From the NCBI RefSeq assembly GCF_012912105.1, contig NZ_QMEA01000036.1, forward strand, positions 1 through 48,426: a DNA stretch of 48,426 nucleotides. Reading direction: 5' to 3'. Origin of the DNA: Brasilonema sp. UFV-L1 (lineage in GTDB: Bacteria > Cyanobacteriota > Cyanobacteriia > Cyanobacteriales > Nostocaceae). The notes below the pieces were generated by a model that did no database searches, was not told the DNA's origin, and saw only the letters and a program-made list of their open reading frames with translations. The stretch's first letter is position 1; each line of letters begins with the position of its first letter. Shown one piece after another: positions 18,532 to 27,925 of this stretch. Position numbers and translations under genes: made by a program.

Positions 18532-19515
18532 TCACTGTTGCGACTGATTGTGTTTTTGGATCTGTCCTACAAAAAAATCTTCCAAAGAGGGACGAGATAA
18601 ATTCATTGCAATAAGTTTTCCCCCCATGAGACGAAAACTGGCAAGAAAATCATAAACATCGCCTTGGACTTCACCTTGCCAAGAACCATCAGATTGATAC
18701 TCTAGATTGGGAACCCATTTTTTTAGAACTTCCCACTCTCCCCCATAACCTTTGATATGATACGCGTGAGTTGTTCCTAATAGTTCATCAAGCGGACCTG
18801 AGGAAATTAATTCTCCTTGAGCAAGAATAGCGACGCGATCGCAAATTTGCTCAACCTCACTCAGAATATGGCTGTTGAAAAAAATCGTTTGACCTGCGGC
18901 TTTCAGCGCTAGGATCATTTCCCGCATTTGGCGACGTCCCACAGGATCCAGACCTGACATTGGTTCATCAAGAAACACCAATTCTGGGTCGTTAATGAGT
19001 GCCTGTGCCATACCGATACGTTGTAGCATTCCTTTAGAATAACAACGAAGCAGCTTTTTGCGTGCATCAGCTTGCGATAACCCCACCAATTCCAAGAGTT
19101 GAGGAATGCGTTGACGTTGTACCTTTTTAGGAAGTTGAAATAACCCAGCACACAGTTGCAAAAATTCCCAACCAGTGAGGTGATCATAAAAATAGGGATT
19201 TTCGCTGAGGTAGCCGATGCGTTCTTTCACACTGCGATCGCCCAATGGTCTACCTAAAATCAATCCCCGCCCTGAGGTTGGACGAATAATTCCCAGCAAT
19301 AATTTTAACAACGTTGTTTTTCCAGCACCATTTGGTCCGAGTAATCCAAAAGTTTCTCCCTTATAAACTTTTAAAGAACAGCTTTTGAGGGAGACGATTT
19401 TTGAATTTAAAAAAAAGCCTGTGCGATAGACTTTTTGCAACTCAGAAGTTAAGACAACTGGCGGAATACCTGTGGTATCGAGTTGAGAGTCAGAGGCGTC
19501 TGCGACAGACATCAT
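18532..19515 (-). CDS. ABC transporter ATP-binding protein
   Basis: The 327-residue ATPase drives an unknown, probably membrane-encoded, export system. It has Walker A LLGPNGAGKTTLLKLLLG (about 57-74), an ABC signature YSKGMLQRIGMAQAL, Walker B PELVFLDEPMSGLDP and the H-loop FNSHILSE. The C-terminal extension ends in LSRPSLEDFFVGQI, typical of ABC-2-type exporters. No permease gene lies beside it in the window. The start at 19515 gives a normal N-terminus. Confidence 0.9.
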   Translation of the reverse strand: MMSVADASDSQLDTTGIPPVVLTSELQKVYRTGFFLNSKIVSLKSCSLKVYKGETFGLLGPNGAGKTTLLKLLLGIIRPTSGRGLILGRPLGDRSVKERIGYLSENPYFYDHLTGWEFLQLCAGLFQLPKKVQRQRIPQLLELVGLSQADARKKLLRCYSKGMLQRIGMAQALINDPELVFLDEPMSGLDPVGRRQMREMILALKAAGQTIFFNSHILSEVEQICDRVAILAQGELISSGPLDELLGTTHAYHIKGYGGEWEVLKKWVPNLEYQSDGSWQGEVQGDVYDFLASFRLMGGKLIAMNLSRPSLEDFFVGQIQKHNQSQQ

Positions 19516-19882
19516 GTTGTGCTTAATGCAACAGAGAAAATAAGAGGTGAGAACGAATGATCCAGTTGACTGATAATAATAACACCATTATGACCAATGT
19601 GTTCTCAATAGATAAGTAAACAATTCCAGTTTGCTTTGCAGTTGTGAGTATCATTTCCTGATTTTTTGAGTACGCGCCAGTTGGTCAAAATGGGGTCAAT
19701 ACGGTTTTGGCGACAATAATGACTCTAGAACTAGTAAGCTGTTCCACATTTAATTTGCATATTTTGGATTGTCTCTTAAAAAGCTTAATTCCTCCCATCT
19801 CCCCAATACTCGCGCTTACCCTTCAGGGGCGCTACGCATTCGCCTAGCGTGCGCTTGCGCTTACGCTCTCTACCCCATCTCT
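19516..19882. other. Intergenic region with dispersed repeat
   Basis: A 367-bp region between two minus-strand genes. Near 19810-19875 a repeat-like segment (GGGGCGCTACGCATTCGCC and GTGCGCTTGCGCTTACGC) is of the same class as pieces seen at 32270, 39360 and 43950. No gene is visible. Confidence 0.5.
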
Positions 19883-20512
19883 TTAGGGATGAGACATGAA
19901 CTGACCAATACGCTTAAGAACACTCAAAACTTGCTCTAATTCATTTTCTCTTTCCATTGATAAAGCATAGGAACGGCTATACAAAGGTTTATTTTCTCGT
20001 GTGAGTTTAACGAACACAAATTCTCGACCATTCACCAGAAAACCAAATGTAGCTTTGTTGCTCCTAGGATTATCCAGCATATAGGCTAAAGCTTGGGGTA
20101 GCGCCTCCATGACATCGAATTTAGTACTTTTGGATTCAATTACCAATACCCAAAGTTGTTGCTGGATAACTAAGACATCAATATTTCCTCTAACAATAAC
20201 TCCTTCATCTTCAGCAGTTATTTCGATAGAACTTTCAGTTTTAATAGCAAAAGGTGGTTGATAAAATCCTGCGAAATCTAATAGAGGAGATAGCACAACC
20301 ATTTTTACGACTTCTTCTAGGAGATAACGACCGTTAAACAAGTTGAAATAGTTACTTTTCACTCGGTCTAAAGCTCGTTTTTCCTCATCTGTGAGAACAG
20401 GTAAGTTTTCTTGCCATTCGGGGAAAAATTTCGGATTTGTTGTCAGTTGAAGTCCGAAATGTTCTTGGAGTTCTTCTAGACTGATATCTTTCGCTTGAAT
20501 GGTTTGAATCAT
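19883..20512 (-). CDS. Small PD-(D/E)XK nuclease-fold protein (HsdR N-terminal-like)
   Basis: Proteins of this kind are often labelled type I restriction subunit R, but at 209 residues it carries only the nuclease-like part and no helicase. The core is [20 protein letters not shown] (about 109-128), which fits the D-x(n)-ExK signature. There are no HsdM or HsdS genes nearby, so a restriction role is not supported. Its ATG overlaps the hisB stop (ATGA), so the two are likely co-translated. Confidence 0.75.
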   Translation of the reverse strand: MIQTIQAKDISLEELQEHFGLQLTTNPKFFPEWQENLPVLTDEEKRALDRVKSNYFNLFNGRYLLEEVVKMVVLSPLLDFAGFYQPPFAIKTESSIEITAEDEGVIVRGNIDVLVIQQQLWVLVIESKSTKFDVMEALPQALAYMLDNPRSNKATFGFLVNGREFVFVKLTRENKPLYSRSYALSMERENELEQVLSVLKRIGQFMSHP

Positions 20513-21177
20513 AACATTCCTTTAGAACTAGGAATTGTACCAGCACGACGCTTATCAATTTCCACTGCCATCCGCGTTGCTCTGGCAAACGCCTTGAATG
20601 TTGCTTCAATTATGTGATGGGAATTTATACCATCTAATTGGCGGATATGAAGCGTCATTTGGGTATGGTTCACCAAAGCTACGAAGAATTCGCGCACTAA
20701 TTGGGTGTCATAAGTTCCGACTCGCTGGGTAGGAATTTGCAAACCGTAGCTTAGGTGAGGGCGTCCAGAAAAATCCAACGCGACTTGAATGAGTGCTTCA
20801 TCAAGAGGCGCAACGAAATGCCCAAAGCGGACAATACCTTTTTTATCGCCAAGTGCCTTGCTAATAGCTTGACCTAGGGTAATACCAACATCTTCGTTGG
20901 TGTGGTGATCGTCAATATGCAAATCTCCTGTCGCCTTAACCTCCAGATCGATAAGCCCGTGCGAGGAAATTTGATGCAGCATATGATCCAAAAAGGGAAT
21001 GCCAGTTGCTGCATTGCAAACTCCTGTACCATCCAAGTTGATTTTGACAGACACATCCGTTTCGCTTGTCGTGCGGCTAATTGTGGCAATACGAGAGTCA
21101 CAGTTTTGTTGTTCGTTCTGTGAAGGGATAATTTGGCGTAGAATAGAGTCTTTGCTGGAGGAATCGCTGATTTGCAT
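20509..21177 (-). CDS. hisB: Imidazoleglycerol-phosphate dehydratase
   Basis: Carries out the sixth step of histidine synthesis, dehydrating imidazole glycerol phosphate to imidazole acetol phosphate; it is manganese-dependent. The protein has the repeated His-rich metal motifs [10 protein letters not shown] (about 89-98) and [18 protein letters not shown] near the C-terminus, with [16 protein letters not shown] between N-terminal strands. I choose the ATG at 21177 (MQISDSS, 222 residues); an ATG two codons upstream is also open. It is monofunctional, lacking the phosphatase domain. Confidence 0.95.
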   Translation of the reverse strand: MQISDSSSKDSILRQIIPSQNEQQNCDSRIATISRTTSETDVSVKINLDGTGVCNAATGIPFLDHMLHQISSHGLIDLEVKATGDLHIDDHHTNEDVGITLGQAISKALGDKKGIVRFGHFVAPLDEALIQVALDFSGRPHLSYGLQIPTQRVGTYDTQLVREFFVALVNHTQMTLHIRQLDGINSHHIIEATFKAFARATRMAVEIDKRRAGTIPSSKGML

Positions 21178-21294
21178 ACACAACCTGGCTTATGCTTAGT
21201 ATGGAATAATGGGTCAGAGCCATTTGCTAATAGTCAATCGCTAATGGTAAATACACAAATAGCACTTATTTATTAGCAAATAGCAATGTAAACG

Positions 21295-22071
21295 TTACAT
21301 ACCCATGATTTCATATCCTGCATCCACATACAGGACTTGTCCTGTTATTCCACTTGCCAACTCACTACACAAAAAAGCTGCGGCATTGCCCACTTCTAGC
21401 TGAGTGACAGTGCGTCGTAGAGGAGCAATTTGCTCCACATGGTGAATCATATCCAAAATACCTCCTACCGCACTAGAGGCTAAAGTCCGAATGGGACCAG
21501 CAGAGATGGCATTCACTCTGATATTTTGTGGACCCATTTCAGCAGCTAAATATCGCACACTTGCTTCTAGCCCTGCTTTAGCAACTCCCATCACATTATA
21601 GTTGGGAATTGCCCGCATACCTCCTAGATAGGTAAGAGTGACGATACTTCCTCCTTGTGTCATCAAAGGTTTAGCATATCCAGCGAGTAGCGCTAGGGAG
21701 TAAGTACTGACCTCTAAAGCCAGATTGAAGCCAGAACGGGAGGTTTGACTAAAATCTCCACTCAGGTCTTCTTTATTGGCATAGGCAAGGCAATGGATGA
21801 GAATATCTAATTTGCCCCACTGATCGCGAATCGTATTGAAGGTAGACTTAACCTCTTCGTCGTTTTGGACATTACAAGGAAGAAACAAGCTGGGGTTTAG
21901 AGGTTCTACCAGTTCTGCGACTTTTTTCTCCATTTTGCCTTTTTCATCTGGCAAATAGGTAATACCTAGGTTAGCTCCTGCTGCGTTCAGTTGTTGGGCA
22001 ATCCCCCAGGCGATTGAGCGGTTGTTTGCAATTCCAGTTACCAAGGCATTTCTTCCGGTCAAATCTAGCAT
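21295..22071 (-). CDS. fabI: Enoyl-[acyl-carrier-protein] reductase [NADH]
   Basis: Reduces the trans-2 double bond in the last step of each fatty-acid elongation round. The start at 22071 (MLDLTGRNALVTG) gives 258 residues, the usual length; seven further codons upstream are probably not translated. The nucleotide site is GIANNRSIAWGIAQ, and the FabI-type active-site tyrosines and lysine lie in the stretch around LTYLGGMRAIPNYNVMGVAK. It lies upstream of hisB on the same strand and is divergent from ntcA, an order I recall from Anabaena. Confidence 0.97.
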   Translation of the reverse strand: MLDLTGRNALVTGIANNRSIAWGIAQQLNAAGANLGITYLPDEKGKMEKKVAELVEPLNPSLFLPCNVQNDEEVKSTFNTIRDQWGKLDILIHCLAYANKEDLSGDFSQTSRSGFNLALEVSTYSLALLAGYAKPLMTQGGSIVTLTYLGGMRAIPNYNVMGVAKAGLEASVRYLAAEMGPQNIRVNAISAGPIRTLASSAVGGILDMIHHVEQIAPLRRTVTQLEVGNAAAFLCSELASGITGQVLYVDAGYEIMGM

Positions 22072-22598
22072 ATAAATTCTTAATGTGAACACTCCTGCTT
22101 GAGCATACTAGAATCTGACACCGATTTGTCTTTGTTTTAAATACTATTTGCAAACAGGATTATTCCGTCAGCTTTTGATACCAAAAAATTCTCCTTAATT
22201 TTTGTTCATTTATGCTCAAAACGTAGTATATGAAAACGATTTCTTAGCAGACAGTAGGTGGTAGATAGTCAGTAGTAGATAGTCGGTATTAGGTAGTCAA
22301 TGGAATTTCTTTCCTATCTACCATATATCACATACTCGCAACTATTTTACACCTTCAACAGGATTACTGTGTCTATTTTTTTTACTTAAGAAAAGTTTGG
22401 AAAAAACTTTTGTAATTAACTGTTAAAAAGGACTAGATCTAAACAGTAAAAATTATGTATCATGATGAACAAATGAAGATGAGCAAAAGAGGTTAAGTAT
22501 AGGAAAGTACAAAAAGGTTAACAATGTGTTCTTGATTTTTCAGGTGTATTCTTAGGAAATCAATTTTAGTTTTTCCGGCATTGGGTAGGGGAAGGTAA
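22072..22598. promoter_or_regulatory. Divergent fabI-ntcA regulatory region
   Basis: The 527-bp region contains a heptamer-like repeat block at about 22250-22310 (variants of TAGATAGTCAG), AT-rich sequence, and the NtcA box described separately about 90-100 bp before ntcA. No gene is visible. Confidence 0.6.
22497..22510. promoter_or_regulatory. NtcA box in the ntcA promoter
   Basis: GTATAGGAAAGTAC matches GTA-N8-TAC exactly. It lies 89 bp before the ntcA start codon. Autoregulation by NtcA is established in Anabaena, so the position is sensible. A good -10 hexamer at the classical 22-23 bp spacing is not obvious; TGTATT near 22545 is a possible but distant alternative. Confidence 0.7.
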
Positions 22599-23270
22599 AT
22601 GCTCGTGACACAAGATAAAGCCCTAGCAAATGTTTTTCGTCAGATGGCGACTGGAGCGTTTCCGCCGGTTGTAGAAACGTTTGAACGCAGTAAAACAATC
22701 TTTTTCCCTGGCGATCCTGCCGAACGAGTGTATTTTCTATTAAAAGGTGCCGTTAAACTCTCCAGGGTGTATGAAGCCGGAGAAGAAATAACCGTAGCAC
22801 TGCTGCGGGAAAATAGTGTTTTCGGCGTCTTGTCCTTGCTGACAGGAAACAAGTCAGATAGGTTTTACCATGCGGTTGCTTTCACATCTGTAGAATTGCT
22901 CTCAGCACCAATTGAACAGGTGGAGCAAGCGCTCAAAGAAAACCCAGAACTGTCTATGCTAATGCTGCGAGGACTGTCTTCGCGGATTTTGCAGACAGAG
23001 ATGATGATAGAAACACTCGCTCACAGAGATATGGGTTCTAGATTGGTGAGTTTTTTGTTAATTCTCTGTCGTGATTTTGGCGTTCCTTGTGCGGATGGAA
23101 TCACAATTGATCTGAAGCTATCTCATCAAGCGATCGCTGAAGCAATTGGTTCGACTCGCGTAACTGTCACCAGGTTACTGGGTGATTTGCGCGAGAAAAG
23201 AATGATTTCAATACACAAGAAAAAGATTACTGTTCATAAGCCTGTGACTTTAAGTCGGCAATTTACCTAA
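22599..23270 (+). CDS. ntcA: NtcA, global nitrogen regulator (CRP/FNR family)
   Basis: NtcA responds to 2-oxoglutarate and activates nitrogen-assimilation and heterocyst genes. The 223-residue length equals the Anabaena protein. The effector-binding beta-roll (about 30-115) contains [20 protein letters not shown], the long dimer helix follows, and the helix-turn-helix is [20 protein letters not shown] (about 172-191), which is essentially invariant in this family. The gene is divergent from fabI and followed by a long non-coding stretch. Confidence 0.99.
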   Translation: MLVTQDKALANVFRQMATGAFPPVVETFERSKTIFFPGDPAERVYFLLKGAVKLSRVYEAGEEITVALLRENSVFGVLSLLTGNKSDRFYHAVAFTSVELLSAPIEQVEQALKENPELSMLMLRGLSSRILQTEMMIETLAHRDMGSRLVSFLLILCRDFGVPCADGITIDLKLSHQAIAEAIGSTRVTVTRLLGDLREKRMISIHKKKITVHKPVTLSRQFT

Positions 23271-23932
23271 ACAAAGTGTACTAGCTAATGAGTAACGAGT
23301 TCTGATTAGGCAGAAAAAAGCCCGAAAAAACAACTCCACAAATGCTAGTCCGCTCAACAGAACGGCACTTTGCAGACTCGGAGACTTCAAGACTCGTAGC
23401 ACTCTGTTAACTTTGAATTGACGAGTTTAGGTAGGACGACTTGGCTGACAAGGAAAGCTGGCAATAGCGCAAGTGTCTGGCGTGGACAAGGAAAAATTAT
23501 TAAAAATTTACCCCTTAAGTCAACCTTGACGCTCTGCTAAGAAGGAACCTGCGCCACAAGCATTGCTCCTCCGTAGGAAGCATGACAAATGTCCCTCTTG
23601 CAAAGTGTATGCTTGAGCTAGAGGGCGCAGGAAAACAACACTCACCAGACTGTAAGCTCTGTCCACAGCAGTCTGTATCCACAAAGCAGTCGTTAGGCAT
23701 ACGCTGAGCACAAGTCCAGGGCATAGTTCAGCCGCTGCTCACCCGAAGCGTAGACAAGGTAACACACAGACAGCGCACTGCAACCGAAAACTGCTGTGCG
23801 TCTACAGATAACTCAAGGCATTCGAGTTCTTTTGAAATGAGGAATAAAGACTGCTTGCTCATCACTAATTTTCCACAGATAATGATTGGAAGTAGTAGGC
23901 TGTATCTGGAAGGATTTCGTCGGTAGCTGAAG
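23271..23932. other. Long structured intergenic region after ntcA
   Basis: A 662-bp stretch without a convincing gene. It contains nested palindromes: CCTGCGCC (23548-23555) pairs with GGCGCAGG (23624-23631), and inside it AAGCAT (23558-23563) pairs with ATGCTT (23609-23614). The GC content is higher than in other spacers. It may be a composite of dispersed repeats or encode a structured RNA; no tRNA, tmRNA or RNase P signature was found. Confidence 0.5.
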
Positions 23933-25414
23933 ATGATCACCGGGTATATCCTAGTAGCAGCAATTTTAATTTTGGGAGGCTTCATTGCCACCGTGGGCGA
24001 TCGCATTGGCACGCGGGTTGGCAAGGCTCGTCTCTCTTTGTTCAACCTGCGTCCCAAAAACACGGCGGTACTGATAACTATTCTGACAGGTACTTTGGTC
24101 TCGGCATCAACCCTAGGAATTTTATTCGCTGCTGACGACGGATTACGCACAGGAGTGTTCGAGTTAGAGAAGATTCAAAAAGACCTCAGGCGCAAGCGCG
24201 AACAGCTCAGCACAACAGCCAAGCAACTCGAAGACACTAAAGGAGAATTAGAACAAGCTCGAAAAGAACAAAAGGCTCAAGAAGAACGCTTGCAACAAAC
24301 AAATCAGTCCTTGCGGGAAGCAAATGCTAAACAACAGGCAACTCAAGTTCAATTGAATCGTACCATTAGCCAACAAGCTCAGACTCAAGCTCGACTTCAA
24401 AACACCCAAAGTCAGCTCAGTCAAGCAGTCACTCAATATAAACAAGCCATAGCAGAACTTCAAAGTGTTGACGACGAGAAAAAAAAGCTATTGGTGGAAA
24501 TTGAACAAAGAAAAGCAGAACGTCAACGACTGTATCAAGAAGCAAAAAAAGCGATTTTGCAAGCCAAAACAGCCATTGAGAAACGCGATCGCGAACTCGC
24601 CAATCGACAGCAAGCCATTAAACAGAGGGATCAAAAAATTGGCCAACTAGATCAACTCATTCAAAAGCGAAATCTAGAAATTGCAGGGCGAGAACAAGTG
24701 ATTGCTCAACGGGAATCTCGCCTCAAAGAATTAGAAACACAACAAGATTATTTGGAACAGGAAGTGACAAGGCTGGAAAAGTCCTATCGTGATCTCCGCG
24801 TGGGTAAACTGGCATTAGCTCGCGGTCAAGTTCTTGCAGCAGCCGTAGTTCATGTTCAACAACCTGTTGCAGCGCGTCAGTTAATCATTCAACTTTTGCA
24901 GGAAGCTGACCGAAACGCTAGCATTGAATTAACTGAACCAGGCACGAATTCAAAGAATCTACAGGTCCTGCAAGTGACAAATGAGCAGGTTGAGCAATTA
25001 AGCAAGCAGATAAATGATGGTCGAGAATACGTAGTGCGAATTTTTTCTGCTGGCAATTACGTCAGGGGAGAGAAGCAGATTGCATTTTTTGCTGATGCAA
25101 CGCGCAATGAAGTTGTTTTTAGCCGAGGAGAAACTATAGCAACAACGCCCGCAGATCCCAGAACAATGACATCTTATCAACTGGGGCAGCGACTGGAACA
25201 GTTGATTTCAGCTTCGCAGTTTCGAGCTCGTAATGCTGGTATTTTAGAAACTATTCAAATAGATGGGACTTTTATTCGGTTTATCGCCCAGGTGAAACAG
25301 TACAACCAGCCAATAGATATTAAAGTTATTGCTGTAGAGGATACATACACAGCTGGACCGCTGAAAGTAAAACTTGTGGCAATCCAGAACGGACAAATTA
25401 TTTTTAGCACTTGA
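23933..25414 (+). CDS. DUF3084 membrane-anchored coiled-coil protein
   Basis: A conserved cyanobacterial protein of unknown function. Two N-terminal hydrophobic segments (about 1-20 and 40-65) flank VGDRIGTRVGKARLSLFNLR, the DUF3084 signature. A long Gln/Glu/Lys-rich coiled coil occupies about residues 77-295, with repeats such as QKAQEERLQQTNQSL. The C-terminal 190 residues form a separate globular part. The anchor plus rod plus head suggests a scaffold in the cell envelope, but this is inference. The ATG at 23933 gives a normal N-terminus. Confidence 0.85.
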   Translation: MITGYILVAAILILGGFIATVGDRIGTRVGKARLSLFNLRPKNTAVLITILTGTLVSASTLGILFAADDGLRTGVFELEKIQKDLRRKREQLSTTAKQLEDTKGELEQARKEQKAQEERLQQTNQSLREANAKQQATQVQLNRTISQQAQTQARLQNTQSQLSQAVTQYKQAIAELQSVDDEKKKLLVEIEQRKAERQRLYQEAKKAILQAKTAIEKRDRELANRQQAIKQRDQKIGQLDQLIQKRNLEIAGREQVIAQRESRLKELETQQDYLEQEVTRLEKSYRDLRVGKLALARGQVLAAAVVHVQQPVAARQLIIQLLQEADRNASIELTEPGTNSKNLQVLQVTNEQVEQLSKQINDGREYVVRIFSAGNYVRGEKQIAFFADATRNEVVFSRGETIATTPADPRTMTSYQLGQRLEQLISASQFRARNAGILETIQIDGTFIRFIAQVKQYNQPIDIKVIAVEDTYTAGPLKVKLVAIQNGQIIFST

Positions 25415-25515
25415 AAAATTAAGGAGTAAGCCCTAGGAAAACATTTTCCCCAACTTTGCGCACGAACCCTGAACAATACTGTACAATCGGATTTTGTTCA
25501 GCGTTATTCAGGTAA

Positions 25516-26097
25516 ATGTTTAAAACACCAAAGGAAGCATCTTCTCATTTTGGAGTCTGCTTACACACACTCAGACGCTGGGAAAAAGCAGGAATCATTA
25601 AAGCAATTAGGACGCCATCAGGTCAGCGACGATATGACATCACGAGCTACACGGGCATATCAACAAACGGAGGAAGCAGGGCAATTATCATTTATGCCCG
25701 TGTTTCAAGCCGTGGACAAAAAGCAGACCTTGATAGACAGATTGCTGTCCTTAAAAACCTCTACCCAGACTCAGAACTTATCACAGACGTTGCCTCCGGA
25801 CTCAACTTTAAAAGACCGGGACTTAAAGCCCTTTTGGGACGAGTGCGTGAAGGCGATGTCGGACTTGTTGTGGTTGCCCACCGTGACCGACTCGCCCGTT
25901 TTGGGTTTGACCTCATTAAGTGGTTTATCGAACAAGACAACGCAAAACTCCTGGTTCTCAACCAAGACAACTTTTCTCCAGAGCGAGAGATGGTTGAGGA
26001 CATTCTTGCCATTGTCCACGTCTTTTCGTGTCGATTGTACGGATTGCGAAAATACAAGGCTGCAATCAAAGAAGATCAGGATTTATCCAGAGCCTGA
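25516..26097 (+). CDS. tnpA: IS607 TnpA, serine recombinase
   Basis: Moves the element by serine-recombinase chemistry. The 193-residue protein has a MerR-like helix-turn-helix (EASSHFGVCLHTLRRWEKAG, residues 7-26) and a resolvase catalytic domain starting with IIIYARVSSRGQKADLDRQI, with the nucleophile Ser in RVSS (about residue 64). VAHRDRLARFGFDLI supplies the arginines of the active site. It appears intact. Its 3' end overlaps the tnpB frame. Confidence 0.93.
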   Translation: MFKTPKEASSHFGVCLHTLRRWEKAGIIKAIRTPSGQRRYDITSYTGISTNGGSRAIIIYARVSSRGQKADLDRQIAVLKNLYPDSELITDVASGLNFKRPGLKALLGRVREGDVGLVVVAHRDRLARFGFDLIKWFIEQDNAKLLVLNQDNFSPEREMVEDILAIVHVFSCRLYGLRKYKAAIKEDQDLSRA

Positions 26098-27199
26098 GTT
26101 GCATAAAGTCTGGAAGAAATGGTTGGCAGCGTGCAGGTATTGTTTCAACCAAGCAATATCAATACAGCGTAACTCAAAGACAAAAATAGGAAAGCTTAAG
26201 CTGAGAAACATGGTGATGCAATCTGACTTACCCGATTGGGTTAAACAAGTGCCATGCCATATTAAACAAAACGCTGTCTTTGACGCTCATCAAGCTTATT
26301 CTGCTAGCCGAGATGCCAGGTTCCGCTCTGTTCGCAACCCACAACAAACTATTAAGTTCAATAACTCAAACTTTGCTAATGGAAAGTGGTATTACAACAA
26401 AACAAAGAAACTAAACTTTGTCGCGAGTGAACCAATACCAACAAGTTGTGAGCATGGGACTCAACTAATCTATAAGCGTGGTGCGTGGTTTGCAGTGTTT
26501 CCAGAACCCATGCAAAGAAACGATTCTGGGTCTAACAAATTAATCGCACTAGATCCAGGTGTAAGAAGTTTTTTGACTGGGTATGACGGGGACAAGGTAA
26601 TAGAGATAGGCAGTCGAGATATGGGAGGAATCTCCCGATTATGTCAACACCTAGATAATTTGATTAGTCGCTCAAGTAAAGTTAATTCAAAACGTCGTCG
26701 AGTCATGCGACGTGCGGCTAATAGACTGCGGAGCAAGATACAGAATTTAGTTAATGAAGTTCACAAAAAGACAGCATATTATCTAACTAGTGAATATCGT
26801 GTCATATTCCTTCCTTATTTCGAGTCTTCCCAAATGGTAGCCAAATCTGGAAGAAAGATACGGTCAAAAACAGTTAGAAGTATGTTAAGTTGGGCGCATT
26901 ACCAATTCAAATTAACCATAAAACATCAAGCATCAAAGCGTGGTAGCGTGGTGATTGATGTGAGCGAAGCGCATACATCCAAGACCTGTGGTGTATGTGG
27001 TCATCGACATGCAAAACTTGGTGGAAATAAAATTCACAAATGTCCAAATTGTGGAACCCAAACACTAAGAGATGCAAACGGCGCACGTAATATTATGTTA
27101 CGTGCTTTGAGGGATACCTCCTTTACTGTCAATCAAGATGGTATTGCTATCGTTTCATTTGGTTCATTGTTAAACAATGTTCAAAAATGTTCAGCGTAA
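26006..27199 (+). CDS. tnpB: IS607 TnpB, RNA-guided nuclease
   Basis: TnpB is the ancestor-type of Cas12 and cuts DNA guided by an RNA from the element's right end, helping to retain the IS. Recognisable sequence starts at about 26070 (KIRIYPEPELHKVWKKWLAA). The RuvC residues are all present: D in ALDPGVRSFLTGYD, E in IFLPYFESSQM, and the last D in RDANGARNIMLRAL. The zinc finger CGVCGHRH...CPNCG is intact. The start is unsure: no ATG lies at the right place, so a TTG at 26006 or a CTG at 26060, coupled to tnpA, is chosen. The open frame also runs back to 25550, but that part is antiframe to tnpA. Confidence 0.85.
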   Translation: MPLSTSFRVDCTDCENTRLQSKKIRIYPEPELHKVWKKWLAACRYCFNQAISIQRNSKTKIGKLKLRNMVMQSDLPDWVKQVPCHIKQNAVFDAHQAYSASRDARFRSVRNPQQTIKFNNSNFANGKWYYNKTKKLNFVASEPIPTSCEHGTQLIYKRGAWFAVFPEPMQRNDSGSNKLIALDPGVRSFLTGYDGDKVIEIGSRDMGGISRLCQHLDNLISRSSKVNSKRRRVMRRAANRLRSKIQNLVNEVHKKTAYYLTSEYRVIFLPYFESSQMVAKSGRKIRSKTVRSMLSWAHYQFKLTIKHQASKRGSVVIDVSEAHTSKTCGVCGHRHAKLGGNKIHKCPNCGTQTLRDANGARNIMLRALRDTSFTVNQDGIAIVSFGSLLNNVQKCSA

Positions 27200-27362
27200 A
27201 TGTATCAGAATATGAAAAATACTTAACTCTCAAAGCTGTCCAATCATATGACTAATTGTTAATTTTTAAGAATCTATAGTCAAAAGTCTGTAGTCCAAAA
27301 CCTATTGACTTTTGACTTTTGCTTCTTCGGGTATGTCCTGAACTGACGGCTAAATTTTTATT

Positions 27363-27818
27363 ATGACTCTCCGTGAATTCTTGCCAACTCAACCAGCTAT
27401 CTTGGGTTTCGACCCAGGTCGTGATAAATGTGGTTTAGCCGTGATGGGAGTTGATAGGCAACTATATCATCACCAAGTTGTCTTGGCAACTGAGGCGATC
27501 GCCACTATCATGTCGTTACGTCAACAGTTCCCCATTTCTTTACTCGTCATGGGTGACCAAACTACGGCAAAACGCTGGAAACAGCAACTACAGGCTAAAT
27601 TAGCTGATCCATTGAACATTATTTTAGTGGATGAGCGTTACACCAGTTTAGAAGCACGCGATCGCTACTGGCTAATGTATCCTCCCAAAGGACTTGCTAA
27701 GCTTATACCACAAGGCTTGCGACAACCACCACGACCAGTAGACGACATTGTAGCCATCCTGCTTATTGAAAGATATCTTAATCGTTTAACCGAATCAGTC
27801 GTCAACAATAAAGAGTAA
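27363..27818 (+). CDS. YqgF/RuvX-like RNase H-fold nuclease
   Basis: A 151-residue protein of the pre-16S rRNA processing / Holliday junction resolvase-like fold. ILGFDPGRDKCGLAVMG (about 13-29) carries the first catalytic acidic residue, VMGDQTTAKRW follows, and VDERYTSLEARDRYW and DDIVAILL hold the others. It is more diverged than canonical YqgF, as the cyanobacterial variant is. Without the IS607 element it would sit near the DUF3084 gene in the same orientation, an order I recall from other cyanobacteria. Confidence 0.75.
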   Translation: MTLREFLPTQPAILGFDPGRDKCGLAVMGVDRQLYHHQVVLATEAIATIMSLRQQFPISLLVMGDQTTAKRWKQQLQAKLADPLNIILVDERYTSLEARDRYWLMYPPKGLAKLIPQGLRQPPRPVDDIVAILLIERYLNRLTESVVNNKE

Positions 27819-27925
27819 AGAAGGAAGAACATAGCAAGTCTTAATTCTATGAAATATAGTTCTATTTTCCAAGGCGTACTTCATCCATTAAAGAACTGCT
27901 ATGGTTCTATCTTCCTTTTTCTTTT

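Larger units (their letters stand above)
25490..27200 (+). mobile_element. IS607-family element (tnpA + tnpB)
   Basis: Serine recombinase TnpA and TnpB overlap in the IS607 order. The 9-mer GTTCAGCGT occurs near both ends (25496-25504 and 27189-27197), and AT-rich sequence follows; IS607 elements have no inverted repeats and leave no target duplication, so exact ends are uncertain. It lies between the DUF3084 gene and the YqgF-like gene. A guide RNA, if made, would overlap the 3' end of tnpB and run to the right end. Confidence 0.8.

Noticed and set aside
19883-20512. Type I restriction enzyme subunit
   Set aside because: Only a nuclease-like domain is present; no helicase part, methylase or specificity gene lies nearby.
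23515-24150. Minus-strand open frames downstream of ntcA
   Set aside because: They follow repeat-like sequence or the opposite strand of the DUF3084 gene and have no protein-like pattern.
25550-26005. N-terminal extension of the tnpB frame
   Set aside because: It overlaps tnpA completely in another frame and does not resemble TnpB; only the part after about 26070 does.
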